A stretch of 64,000 nt of DNA from Microbacterium sp. Lineage in GTDB: Bacteria; Actinomycetota; Actinomycetes; Actinomycetales; Microbacteriaceae. Below are positions 21,382 to 29,319 of the stretch, piece after piece. Within the stretch, counting starts at the first letter, position 1; the number at the start of each line of letters is the position of its first letter. Location: contig PNMM01000001.1 in the NCBI GenBank assembly GCA_013823625.1, forward strand, positions 1,054,001 to 1,118,000, in the 5' to 3' direction. The notes beneath the pieces are model-generated. The model searched no databases. It had not been told where the DNA came from and saw nothing but the letters and a program-made list of their open reading frames with translations. The translations under genes were made by a program, and so were the position numbers.

Positions 21382-22401
21382 TTATTCCTCACCGAGCAAG
21401 CGCGAGACGTAGCGAGCTACGGCGCGCACTGCTGCCATGTTGTTCGAGTAATCCATGCGGGTTGGCCCCAGAACGCCGAGTTTGGCGGAGCTATCGGTGC
21501 CCACGCGGTAGGCGCTCGTGACCACCGCCGTTTCTTTCAGCGCTTCATCATTTTCGCGACCGATGCGGGCGGTCACGCCGCTCTCGTCGACCTGCATTTC
21601 ACTGAAGAGCTTGAGCAACGTGACTTGCTCTTCCAGGGCCTCCAGCACGGGGTAGACGCTGCCGGCAAAGTCACCCTCGGTGCGCACGAGGTTGGCCGCG
21701 CCCGCCATGACGAGCCGGTCGGTGCGGTGCGCATCCACGTGCCCCAAAAGTGCCTCGGAAACAACGCCCACGGCTTCGCGGCGATCGGGAGCGAATCGCT
21801 CGGCGAGCGAAGCGGCAACCTGGGGCACCTCGCTGAGCACCTGACCCGCGAGTGCCGCGTTGAGCTTGGCGCGCAACTCACCGATGAAGGCGTCATCGGC
21901 TTCGAGCGGAAGCTCGATGATGCGCTGATCAACACGACCGCCATCGGTGATGAAGACGGTCATGACGCGCGTGGCACTCATGGGCACGAGCTCGATGTGG
22001 CGCACGCGCGCGTTGCCGAGCGCGGGGTATTGCACGAGCGCAACCTGGTTGGTCAAGTGCGAAAGGAGGCGAACCGTGCGCGCGAACACGTCATCGAGAT
22101 CGACCGACTGGTCAAGAAACGACGCGATCGCCTGCCGTTGCGCTCCGCTGAGGGGGCGAAGGTCGGCGAACTGATCGACGAAGACGCGGTAACCCTTATC
22201 GGTCGGCACGCGACCCGACGAGGTGTGCGGCGCCGTGATGAGCTCTTCTTCTTCAAGAAGCGCCATGTCGTTGCGAATTGTCGCGGCCGACACCCCGAAC
22301 TGGTGGCGGTCAACGATGGCTTTCGAGCCGACAGGTTCACGCGACGCGACATAGTCGTGCACGATCGCTCGCAACACGTGCAGAGCGCGCTCTGAAACCA
22401 T
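21382..22401 (-). CDS. hrcA: Heat-inducible transcription repressor HrcA
   Basis: 339 aa. N-terminal winged helix (SERALHVLRAIVHDYVASREPVGSKAI, VSAATIRNDMALLEEEELI), then the HrcA dimerisation/insert domain. Represses class I heat-shock genes at CIRCE and needs GroE chaperonin to bind. The start is ATG 22401: AGGAGG lies 6 nt before it. An in-frame ATG at 22416 would place that ribosome site inside the coding region. A CIRCE element lies 40 bp upstream, indicating autoregulation. Confidence 0.96.
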   Translation of the reverse strand: MVSERALHVLRAIVHDYVASREPVGSKAIVDRHQFGVSAATIRNDMALLEEEELITAPHTSSGRVPTDKGYRVFVDQFADLRPLSGAQRQAIASFLDQSVDLDDVFARTVRLLSHLTNQVALVQYPALGNARVRHIELVPMSATRVMTVFITDGGRVDQRIIELPLEADDAFIGELRAKLNAALAGQVLSEVPQVAASLAERFAPDRREAVGVVSEALLGHVDAHRTDRLVMAGAANLVRTEGDFAGSVYPVLEALEEQVTLLKLFSEMQVDESGVTARIGRENDEALKETAVVTSAYRVGTDSSAKLGVLGPTRMDYSNNMAAVRAVARYVSRLLGEE

Positions 22402-22440
22402 GACGCTCCTCCTCATCTGCCGCCCGCGTCAGCTCAACGA

Positions 22441-22467
22441 CTGGCACTCGCTCGATCAGACTGCCAA
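22441..22467. promoter_or_regulatory. CIRCE operator upstream of hrcA-dnaJ
   Basis: CTGGCACTC, a 9-nt spacer, then GACTGCCAA (plus-strand reading). Against the consensus TTAGCACTC-N9-GAGTGCTAA each arm differs at two positions. It lies just downstream of a TAGAAT -10 box (22467-22472, minus strand), so bound HrcA would block the transcription start. Confidence 0.85.
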
Positions 22468-22472
22468 TTCTA
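22467..22472 (-). promoter_or_regulatory. Likely -10 box of hrcA (TAGAAT)
   Basis: TAGAAT on the minus strand, abutting the CIRCE element. It predicts a start near 22460 and a leader of about 60 nt that holds AGGAGG. No convincing -35 box. Confidence 0.5.
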
Positions 22473-22583
22473 CCTGCAACACGGGGCAATCATCATTGCT
22501 TGCGGGATGCGCGAGCGCTAGGTTTGCTCCGTGCTCCACCCCGCAGTACCCAACCGCTTGAGAATGATCGAAAGGCAGCATTC

Positions 22584-22973
22584 ATGACTGACCAGACTCC
22601 TCCCCCCGCCGCGTCGGCTGCTCCGCTCACGGAGGCGGAGGACCGCCAGTGGGCGTCGTTCGCGCACCTCGGTGGCGTGCTCGGCTTCCTCCCGGCGCTC
22701 ATCATCTGGCTCGTGTTCAAGGACCGCGGTTCGTTCACGAACCAGGAAGCCAAAGAGGCCCTGAACTTCCAGATCGCCGTGACGATCGCGTACGTGGCCC
22801 TCAACGTGCTGTCGCTCATCCTTGGCGCGGTCACCTTCGGCCTCGGCTCGATCATTGGCTTGCTCGTTCCGCTCGTGTGGATCGCTGCCGTGATCTTCTC
22901 GATCCTCGGCTTCGTCAAGTCGAAGGACGGCAACGGCTACCGCTACCCCGTCTCGATCCGTCTCATCAAGTAG
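22584..22973 (+). CDS. DUF4870 (Tic20-like) small membrane protein
   Basis: 129 aa with a Pro/Ala-rich N-terminus, then four hydrophobic segments. DUF4870 features: EDRQWASFAHLGGVLGFLP, FVHEPG-equivalent loop FTNQEAKEALNFQI, and YRYPVSIRLIK at the end. Function unknown in the family. ATG 22584 preceded by GAAAGG. Followed by a strong hairpin terminator and a paralogue at 23038; divergent from hrcA. Confidence 0.85.
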   Translation: MTDQTPPPAASAAPLTEAEDRQWASFAHLGGVLGFLPALIIWLVFKDRGSFTNQEAKEALNFQIAVTIAYVALNVLSLILGAVTFGLGSIIGLLVPLVWIAAVIFSILGFVKSKDGNGYRYPVSIRLIK

Positions 22974-22988
22974 TCGATCGAACACTCT

Positions 22989-23021
22989 CGCGGGGCTCGG
23001 CCATGACGGCCGGGCCCCGCG
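22989..23021 (+). terminator. Intrinsic terminator after the first DUF4870 gene
   Basis: A 14-bp stem, CGCGGGGCTCGGCC with GGCCGGGCCCCGCG (one G-U pair), loop ATGAC, followed by GGTGTTTAAT. The TTTAAT of that tail also appears to be the -10 box of the next gene. Confidence 0.75.
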
Positions 23022-23037
23022 GGTGTTTAATGGCCGC

Positions 23038-23406
23038 ATGACCGATCAGCCTGTAAACCCGTACTCCACTGCCCCGCAGCCCATGAGCCCCGCCGACGAA
23101 AAGTTGTGGGCCACTCTCGTGCACGTCGGCGGCATCTTCTTCGGCTTCTTGCCTGCTCTGCTGGGCTTTCTCATCGTTGGCAACCGCGGGCCCTTCGTTC
23201 GCGGCCACACCGCCACGGCGCTCAACTTTCAGTTGACGATGCTCATCGCGTCGTTCGTCGGCGGAATCTTGACGCTCGTCTTTGTCGGCATCTTCGTGAT
23301 CATCGCCGTGAGCATTCTCGTGATCATCTTCTCGATCTTGGCCGCGGTCGCGGCCAACCGCGGCCAGGCCTACACCTACCCGCTGTCGATCACGTTCGTC
23401 CGCTAG
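23038..23406 (+). CDS. DUF4870 (Tic20-like) small membrane protein, second copy
   Basis: 122 aa, paralogous to the gene just upstream: DEKLWATLVHVGGIFFGFLP, HTATALNFQLTMLIA, and a terminal YTYPLSITFVR. Four hydrophobic segments. Start ATG 23038; TTTAAT ends 6 nt before it (leaderless). An in-frame GTG at 23023 lies inside the upstream terminator and is unlikely. Tandem duplication is the simplest reading. Function unknown. Confidence 0.85.
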   Translation: MTDQPVNPYSTAPQPMSPADEKLWATLVHVGGIFFGFLPALLGFLIVGNRGPFVRGHTATALNFQLTMLIASFVGGILTLVFVGIFVIIAVSILVIIFSILAAVAANRGQAYTYPLSITFVR

Positions 23407-23412
23407 AGCGAC

Positions 23413-24639
23413 TCAGTCGGGCAGCAGGCGGCGCACGACGCCGTCGGCGAGCAGGCGCCCGCGCAGCGTGAGCACGATCGTGCCGCGCAGCGCGGGCCCT
23501 GGCTCGACGAGCTCGTCTGCAATGAGCTGGGCGACTGCTCGGCGACCGAGCGGGGTGAGGGCATCCGTCGACAGGCCTTCGACGAGCCGGGTCTGCAGTA
23601 GCACGCGCTCGACGCGTCGCGTCTCGGCGTCGAGCGTTTCGCGCCCCGCCGCGGGGCTGAGCCCGTGCGCAAGGCGGTCGGCGTAGGCGGCGGGGTGCTT
23701 GACGTTCCACCAGCGCACTCCCCCGACGTGGCTGTGTGCCCCGGGGCCGACTCCCCACCAATCCTGACCGGTCCAGTAGGCGCGGTTGTGGCGCGAGCGA
23801 TGTGACGGGGAGCGTGCCCAGTTGCTGACCTCGTACCAGTCGTAACCGGCGGCGGCCAGGCGGGCGTCAAGCACTTCGTAGAAGAGCGCGTGCAGGTCGT
23901 CATCGACGGGCGGAACCTGGCCGTGGGTGATCTGCCGGGCGAGCTTCGTGCCCGGCTCGACGATGAGCGCATAGGCGCTCAGGTGGTCGGGCTCGCACGC
24001 GAGCGCGGCATCGAGGCTGCGTTGCCAGTCGCCTTCGGTTTCGCCGGGCGTGCCGTAGATGAGGTCGATGCTCACGGCGAGACCGGCGGCCTTGGCCGCC
24101 GCGACGACGCGCGGAACGTTCTCGGGGTTGTGCGTGCGCTCAAGCGCCGCGAGCACATGGGGCACGGCCGACTGCATGCCGACACTCACGCGCGTGAAGC
24201 CTGCGGCAGCGAGGCGCTCAAGCCCTGCGGCGTCGATCGAGTCGGGGTTGGCCTCGGTCGTGACTTCCGCGTCCGGCAAGAGACCCCACGTGTCGCGGAC
24301 GGCTGCGAGCATGCGCGCGAGGTCGTCCGTAGGCAACAAGGTGGGCGTACCGCCGCCGAAGAACACCGTGCTCACCGGTCGTCGCGATAGTCCGCTGTCG
24401 CGCAGCACGCGCGCGGCGAGGTCGATCTCGGCGATGGCCTGGTCGGCGAAGTCGCTCTGCTTGACGCCGCGCACTTCATCGGCCGTGTAGGTGTTGAAGT
24501 CGCAATAGCCGCAGCGCACGCGACAGAACGGCACGTGCAGGTACACCCCGAAGTCGCGGTGCTCGGCGCCGTCGATCACGCTCGGCGGCAGCATCCCATC
24601 GTCGGGGGCCGGATCGGCGAGGGGCAGGGCGCTGGGCAC
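23413..24639 (-). CDS. hemW: Radical SAM protein HemW (coproporphyrinogen III oxidase-like)
   Basis: 408 aa. The radical SAM cluster motif is HVPFCRVRCGYCDFNTY (CxxxCxxC). Next come FFGGGTPTLLPTDDL, TTEANPDS, TRVSVGMQS and DLIYGTPGETEGDW, and a C-terminal HemN-like domain. It lacks the extra N-terminal residues of true HemN, so HemW, a heme chaperone/transfer protein, is the better name. GTG 24639 chosen from the N-terminal alignment; AACAAT ends 6 nt before it. Confidence 0.9.
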   Translation of the reverse strand: MPSALPLADPAPDDGMLPPSVIDGAEHRDFGVYLHVPFCRVRCGYCDFNTYTADEVRGVKQSDFADQAIAEIDLAARVLRDSGLSRRPVSTVFFGGGTPTLLPTDDLARMLAAVRDTWGLLPDAEVTTEANPDSIDAAGLERLAAAGFTRVSVGMQSAVPHVLAALERTHNPENVPRVVAAAKAAGLAVSIDLIYGTPGETEGDWQRSLDAALACEPDHLSAYALIVEPGTKLARQITHGQVPPVDDDLHALFYEVLDARLAAAGYDWYEVSNWARSPSHRSRHNRAYWTGQDWWGVGPGAHSHVGGVRWWNVKHPAAYADRLAHGLSPAAGRETLDAETRRVERVLLQTRLVEGLSTDALTPLGRRAVAQLIADELVEPGPALRGTIVLTLRGRLLADGVVRRLLPD

Positions 24640-24691
24640 GTGCTCATTGTTTCAGTCAGCGCTGACGGCAACCGTCTGGCAGGGTTGACCG

Positions 24692-25360
24692 GTGACCATC
24701 ACCATCCTCTGGGACGTCGACGGAACCCTGCTGTTGAACTCGTTTGGCGGCGGCGGCGAGCTGTACCACACGGCCGTCGAGCGCACCGTGGGCCGCGAGC
24801 TGCACCCGCCCCTGCCCCGCACCCACGGCAAGCCCGACGGACTCATCCTCAGCGAGATTCTCGCCCACTTCGGATACGACGACTCGTGGCACGAGCGCGC
24901 CCGCGCGGTGCTCGACGAGCTCTCGATCGAGCGCGCGCACGCGGGCGATCGGCGCGAAGCTGCCCCCGGCGTGACGGATGCCCTCACCGCGGTCGCCGCC
25001 CGCGGCTGGCACAACGCGCTGTTGACGGGCAACTCGCTCGTGCGGGCTCGCGTCAAGCTCGAGGGCGCCGGGCTCGGGCCGGAGTGGTTCGACTGGGACC
25101 GGTCATTCTTTGGCGCGACGGCCCGCGAGCGCAGCGAGATCACCCGCGCGGCCCGCGAAGCGTTGCCCGGCGAAACCCTCGTGATCATCGGCGATACCCC
25201 GCGAGACGACGAAGCCGCGGCGGCGGCAGGCATGCCGTTCATCGGCGTCGCGACAGGGGTGTTCTCGGTCGACGATCTGCGTGAGACGGGCGCGGTGCTG
25301 GTTGTTGCCGACCTCGCTGGGTCGCTCGACGCGGTGCTTGCCGCGATCGACGGGCTCTAG
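24692..25360 (+). CDS. HAD-superfamily hydrolase (phosphatase-like)
   Basis: 222 aa. Motif I WDVDGTLLL (nucleophile Asp, general acid Asp), motif II LLTGNS, motif III region, and motif IV IIGDTPRDDEAA. A helical cap lies between motifs I and II, as in phosphoglycolate-phosphatase-like members. Substrate unknown. GTG 24692 start, 52 nt from the divergent hemW. Its last codons overlap the convergent gene at 25357 through a shared CTAG. Confidence 0.85.
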   Translation: MTITILWDVDGTLLLNSFGGGGELYHTAVERTVGRELHPPLPRTHGKPDGLILSEILAHFGYDDSWHERARAVLDELSIERAHAGDRREAAPGVTDALTAVAARGWHNALLTGNSLVRARVKLEGAGLGPEWFDWDRSFFGATARERSEITRAAREALPGETLVIIGDTPRDDEAAAAAGMPFIGVATGVFSVDDLRETGAVLVVADLAGSLDAVLAAIDGL

Positions 25361-26040
25361 CGTTCGGAGTTCGTCCAACTCTCCAATTCCGAGAGATCCC
25401 TCAACTCGACGCCTGATGGGACGAACCCAAACTCCTTGGCGATGCGTACGTAGTGTGTACGGCGCTCGTTGAACTCCCTCTTGAGAGTCTTCATCACCAG
25501 GGTGTGCGCTGCATCGTGCTGGAGGCCTCCCCCGTATTCGAAGCTCCAATCCTCCAACACGACTATCGCCAGGTGTCGAACGTCGTCGAGTCGATGACGA
25601 GCCTCGACAAGGCTCCACAAACGATCCTCCGCAATCGAATCATCTGCCCACTTCACTATGTCGTGAGGAATCAACCTGACTGAGTCGAGGTGACGAGGCG
25701 CCTTCGGTCGAAGCGGAAAGACGGGGATGATTGCCAGCCACGCGGCAAGCAACCCAGAGATGATTGCCCCGCCATAGACCAATCCGCGCCAGGAACCTAT
25801 TCCCTGGACCGCGTTCGAGAAGTAGGCGATTCCGCCTCCGACCAGTAACCACACAACGAGGAAAACGGTCACCCGAGCGATGAACTGCCATTCAGATCTC
25901 TGTGTGGGCTTCAACGACTGCAGGAGGGATTTGAGCGCCGGGTCAAAGCCCCCCTCCGCTTCCGGATCGACGATGTACCACTGCGGCTTCTTGAAGACCT
26001 CGACGCGAACGATGCCGTCGCGCTCAACAGTCAGGGGCAT
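25357..26040 (-). CDS. Hypothetical membrane protein, two helices, atypical composition
   Basis: 227 aa. Hydrophilic N-terminus (RDGIVRVEVFKKPQWYIVD), two membrane helices near residues 55-105, then a ~120-residue cytoplasmic domain rich in His, Arg and Trp (DVRHLAIVVLEDWSFEYGG, FNERRTHYVRIAKEFGFVP). Not recognised. Codon use is visibly less GC-biased than in the neighbours (many A/T third positions), so it may have been acquired. TAGCGT ends 6 nt before ATG 26040, suggesting its own leaderless transcript. The stop shares CTAG with the convergent HAD gene. Confidence 0.7.
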   Translation of the reverse strand: MPLTVERDGIVRVEVFKKPQWYIVDPEAEGGFDPALKSLLQSLKPTQRSEWQFIARVTVFLVVWLLVGGGIAYFSNAVQGIGSWRGLVYGGAIISGLLAAWLAIIPVFPLRPKAPRHLDSVRLIPHDIVKWADDSIAEDRLWSLVEARHRLDDVRHLAIVVLEDWSFEYGGGLQHDAAHTLVMKTLKREFNERRTHYVRIAKEFGFVPSGVELRDLSELESWTNSER

Positions 26041-26082
26041 GCAGGCACGCTATCGCGACGCGAGCATCCGTCACCAGCTTTG

Positions 26083-26463
26083 TCAGCTGACGAGGGCGAC
26101 GCCCTGCACGAACCAGATCTGGTTCATGCGAAAGACCATGACGGCGACGGCGAGACTCGCGACGCCCATGACGACCGTGGCCCAGCGTGTGCGGTCGACG
26201 AGGGCCCAGGCGATCGCGGCGACGGGCAACACGAGCGCGACGATGAGGTAGATCCACCACTCGACGATGTCACCGGTTGGCTCGTTGCCGACGAATGGCG
26301 CCACGATGCCGATGACGATCTGCACGAGCAGCACGAGCGCCACGGCCGCCGTAGGAAGCACGCTGTAGTCATCAGGCTTGCGGCCGACCCCGCCGAGCAC
26401 GAGGGCAGCGAGGCCCGCAATGATGCTCACGATGATGGCGATCGTGGTGAACCACTCGATCAC
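26083..26463 (-). CDS. Hypothetical small membrane protein, four helices
   Basis: 126 aa with four predicted membrane helices: FTTIAIIVSIIAGLAALVL, TAAVALVLLVQIVIGIVAPF, WIYLIVALVLPVAAIAWALV and ATVVMGVASLAVAVMVF. Short polar loops (GRKPDDYSV, GNEPTGDIVEWW). Start ATG 26463 overlaps the truB stop by 4 nt, so it is translated with truB. Small membrane proteins in this position are common in related actinobacteria; function unknown. Confidence 0.75.
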   Translation of the reverse strand: MIEWFTTIAIIVSIIAGLAALVLGGVGRKPDDYSVLPTAAVALVLLVQIVIGIVAPFVGNEPTGDIVEWWIYLIVALVLPVAAIAWALVDRTRWATVVMGVASLAVAVMVFRMNQIWFVQGVALVS

Positions 26464-27389
26464 TTCGGGGCCTCCTGAGCGTTCTCCGGCGGGAACCCGA
26501 CCAGCGTACGACCGCGACCCTGACGCACGCTGATGAGGGCGACGAGGCGATCGGGATGCTCGCCACCTGATCCCCGCTCTACCGCGGCGACCGGCTCGGC
26601 GTCGGGGTGTGTTGGCAGGGTGAGTAGCTTGCCGTGCCCGAGGTCGCGGGCCTGAGCGGCGTCGACCTCGAGCACCGGGAACAGCCGCGCGGCCACCTCC
26701 GCGGGGCTCGCGAGCAAGCTCGCACCGCCCTCGGCCAGAGCCTCGAGACTCACAGCGTCGGCCACCTCGAACGACCCCACGCGCGTGCGCCGCAGAGCCG
26801 TGAGGTGCCCGCCGATACCGAGTGACGCGCCGAGGTCGCGCGCGAGGGCGCGAATGTAGGTGCCTGAGCTGCAGTCGATGCGGGCATCCACGTCGATCGC
26901 CTCGCCGGTGCGGCGCACCGCCAGCACCTCGAACGCTCTGATCGTGACGCGGCGCGACGCAAGCTCGACCTCTTCGCCCGCGCGCACGCGATCGTAAGCG
27001 CGCTTGCCGTCGACCTTGATGGCGCTGACCGAACTCGGCCGTTGGTCGATCTCGCCCGTGAGCGCACGGATTCCCTGCGCCAGCTGTTCGTCAGTGACCG
27101 CGGCGATCGCGGCAGGGTCGGCCGTCATGACAACCTCGCCTTCGGCGTCGTCGGTCGTCGTCGCGGCGCCGAGTCGCATCGTCGTCTCGTAGGTCTTGTC
27201 GAGGCCCACGAGGTAGGTGAGCAGGCGCGTGGCCGATCCGGCTCCGAGCGTGAGCAGGCCCGTCGCCATGGGGTCGAGAGTGCCCGCATGACCGACCTTG
27301 CGGGTGCCGAGCGCGCGGCGGGCGCGGGCGACCACGTCGTGGCTCGTGAGACCCTGCGGCTTGTCGACGAGGAGCAGTCCAGTGGGCAC
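26460..27389 (-). CDS. truB: tRNA pseudouridine-55 synthase TruB
   Basis: Makes psi55 in the T-loop of tRNAs. 309 aa. GLLLVDKPQGLTSHDVVARA, catalytic Asp in GHAGTLDPMATGLL, TKxYE equivalent KTYETTMRLG, and RPSSVSAIKVDGKRAYDRVR. C-terminal TruB domain follows. Start GTG 27389, exactly at the conserved N-terminus; TAGGCT ends 7 nt before it. It diverges from panE through a shared palindromic promoter. Confidence 0.95.
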   Translation of the reverse strand: MPTGLLLVDKPQGLTSHDVVARARRALGTRKVGHAGTLDPMATGLLTLGAGSATRLLTYLVGLDKTYETTMRLGAATTTDDAEGEVVMTADPAAIAAVTDEQLAQGIRALTGEIDQRPSSVSAIKVDGKRAYDRVRAGEEVELASRRVTIRAFEVLAVRRTGEAIDVDARIDCSSGTYIRALARDLGASLGIGGHLTALRRTRVGSFEVADAVSLEALAEGGASLLASPAEVAARLFPVLEVDAAQARDLGHGKLLTLPTHPDAEPVAAVERGSGGEHPDRLVALISVRQGRGRTLVGFPPENAQEAPK

Positions 27390-27396
27390 GAGGTTA

Positions 27397-27406
27397 AGCC
27401 TAGGCT
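27397..27406. promoter_or_regulatory. Palindromic bidirectional promoter between truB and panE
   Basis: AGCCTAGGCT, a perfect 10-bp palindrome. It contains a TAGGCT -10 box on each strand; each ends exactly 7 nt before the start codon it faces (GTG 27389 on minus, ATG 27414 on plus). Both mRNAs are predicted to be leaderless and the two genes cannot be transcribed from here at the same moment. Confidence 0.65.
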
Positions 27407-27413
27407 GGCGAGC

Positions 27414-28406
27414 ATGCGCATCGCGGTCATCGGAGCGGGCGCGGTCGGCGGCCTCGTGGCCGCCCTGGCCGCGCGCGCGGGGCACGAGGTGCTCGTGACC
27501 GCGCGCGGCGAGCATGCCGACGCGATCGCCCGCGCCGGGCTCCGCGTCGACGGCGGCTGGGGCGAGTGGGTGGCCGCGGTCGAGCTCGTGCGCAGCATCC
27601 CGAACGACCGTGTCGACCTGATTGTGCTCGCGACGAAAGCGCACGACTCAGCCGAGGCCCTCGCACCCTGGGCTGCCCATGACGGCACGCCCGTGCTCGT
27701 GCTGCAGAACGGGCTTGGCGGAGAAGATGCGGTGCGGGATGCCCTTCCGCACTCCCCCGTCGCCATCGGCCTCGCGCTCTTCGCCGTGAGTCTCACGGGC
27801 CCCGGCCACATCACCGTCACGGGCCCCAACGGCCTCACGCTCGGCGGCGACCCCGCCGCGGTGGCCGTCGCCGAACCTCTGTTGCTCGCAGCTCTGCCGG
27901 CCAAGCTCGTGCTCGCCGCCGACATTCGCGGGGCCCAGTGGACCAAGCTGCTCATCAACCAGGTCAACGCCCTGCCGGCCATCACGGGCCTGAGCGTGCA
28001 GCAGACGATCGCTGACCCGGCAATTCTCTCGGTGCTTGCGCGCGGCATGGTCGAGACCGTCGCTGTGGGAGATGCGGCCGGCGTTGCCTGGGGCCGCATC
28101 GGAGCGGTGGATGCCGATGCCGTCGCCCGCGTGCGCGAGGGTGGCGCCGCCGCGGCCGCGGAGCTCGCCCAGCACCTTGCTGCCGGCATGGGCGAGGTGC
28201 CCAACCCCGCCTCGATGCTGCAGAGCATCCGTCGCGGTCGCACGACCGAGGTCGACGCGATCAACGGCGCGATCGTTGACTACGGCACCTCGCTCGGCAT
28301 CCCCACGCCCGTCAACGCAGCACTCGTCGACCTTGTTCGCACGGTTCAAAAAGGCGTACCGCACCTGACGGCCGCCGAAGCGCTGTCTCGCCTCCCCGCT
28401 GCCTAA
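27414..28406 (+). CDS. panE: 2-dehydropantoate 2-reductase
   Basis: NADPH-dependent reduction of ketopantoate to pantoate in CoA synthesis. 330 aa. Rossmann motif IAVIGAGAVGGLVAA, VLQNGLGGEDAV, the catalytic Lys in QWTKLLINQVNALPAITG, and the C-terminal SMLQSIRRGRTTEVDAING block typical of PanE/ApbA. Could act on a related keto acid, since the family contains paralogues. TAGGCT ends 7 nt before ATG 27414. Confidence 0.88.
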   Translation: MRIAVIGAGAVGGLVAALAARAGHEVLVTARGEHADAIARAGLRVDGGWGEWVAAVELVRSIPNDRVDLIVLATKAHDSAEALAPWAAHDGTPVLVLQNGLGGEDAVRDALPHSPVAIGLALFAVSLTGPGHITVTGPNGLTLGGDPAAVAVAEPLLLAALPAKLVLAADIRGAQWTKLLINQVNALPAITGLSVQQTIADPAILSVLARGMVETVAVGDAAGVAWGRIGAVDADAVARVREGGAAAAAELAQHLAAGMGEVPNPASMLQSIRRGRTTEVDAINGAIVDYGTSLGIPTPVNAALVDLVRTVQKGVPHLTAAEALSRLPAA

Positions 28407-28437
28407 TCGCCACGACAGGCAACCGCGCCTCAGGGAC

Positions 28438-29319
28438 CTAGAGCATCGACTTCGTGTGCCAGACCGTTTTCGTCTCGACGAAGGCCGTGATGCGCTCGAG
28501 CGCCGGGCGCGGGATGCCCGCGACGGGCGGCACGACGCGCTTGAGCGTCTCGGCCGCCGCCAGCTGCAGATCGACCCAGGTTTCGCCCTTCGCTCCCGTG
28601 ATCGATCCGGCGCCCGTGAGATCGAGTGCGTTAACGTCGGCGTGTGACGCGAGCCACGGCATGATCTCGGCCGCCGAGCCCGTAAGCATGTTGATGACGC
28701 CCCCGGGAACATCCGAGGTCGCGAGCACTTCGCTGAGCGAAATCGCCGAGAGCGGCGCGCGCTCGTCGGCCACGACGACGACGGTGTTGCCGCTCACAAC
28801 AATCGGCGCAAGCACCGACACGAGGCCGAGCAGCGAGCCGCCGGTCACACCCTGCGGCGCAACCGCGGCCACGACACCCGTCGGCTCCGGCACGGAAAGG
28901 TTGAAGTAGGGCCCTGACACGGGGTTGGCGTTGCCCGCCACCTGCGCGTACTTGTCGGCCCAGCCGGCGTACCAAACCCACACGTCGATCGCGAGATCGA
29001 CCTGAGCGCTCGCATCGGCAACCGATACGCCCTCGGTCGACGCGATCTCGTCGACGAACTGCGCGCGACGGCCCTCAAGCAGCTCGGCGATGCGGTAGAT
29101 CACCTGGCCGCGGTTGTACGCCGTGGCGCCGGCCCAGCCGCCGACCGCGGCGCGCGCGGCGACCACGGCGTCACGGGCATCCTTGCGCGAGGCCTGCGCG
29201 GCGTTCGCGAGAAAGTCGCCCGAGGCCGACACGACCTCGTACGTGCGCCCGCTCTCGCTCCGCGGAAACTTGCCGCCGATGTAGAGCTTGTACGTCTTGG
29301 GCACGGTGAGTCGGCTCAC
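28438..29319 (-). CDS. Truncated aldehyde dehydrogenase-like protein lacking catalytic residues
   Basis: 293 aa against ~480 for the family. The N-terminal NAD-binding half is intact in outline (YKLYIGGKFPRSESGRTY, VAAVAPQGVTGGSLLGLVSVLAPIVVSGNTVVV, LTGAGSITGAKG). The segment with the catalytic Glu (normally LELGG) and the Cys-containing domain are missing, replaced by a short tail ending VWHTKSML. No frameshift is visible and the frame is clean, so it looks maintained, perhaps as a partner or regulator of the full ALDH that precedes it by a 4-nt overlap. Confidence 0.8.
   Translation of the reverse strand: MSRLTVPKTYKLYIGGKFPRSESGRTYEVVSASGDFLANAAQASRKDARDAVVAARAAVGGWAGATAYNRGQVIYRIAELLEGRRAQFVDEIASTEGVSVADASAQVDLAIDVWVWYAGWADKYAQVAGNANPVSGPYFNLSVPEPTGVVAAVAPQGVTGGSLLGLVSVLAPIVVSGNTVVVVADERAPLSAISLSEVLATSDVPGGVINMLTGSAAEIMPWLASHADVNALDLTGAGSITGAKGETWVDLQLAAAETLKRVVPPVAGIPRPALERITAFVETKTVWHTKSML

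Noticed and set aside
22402-22416. HrcA start at ATG 22416
   Set aside because: The five codons between contain AGGAGG at the right distance for ATG 22401, which also begins at the conserved SERALHVLRAI.
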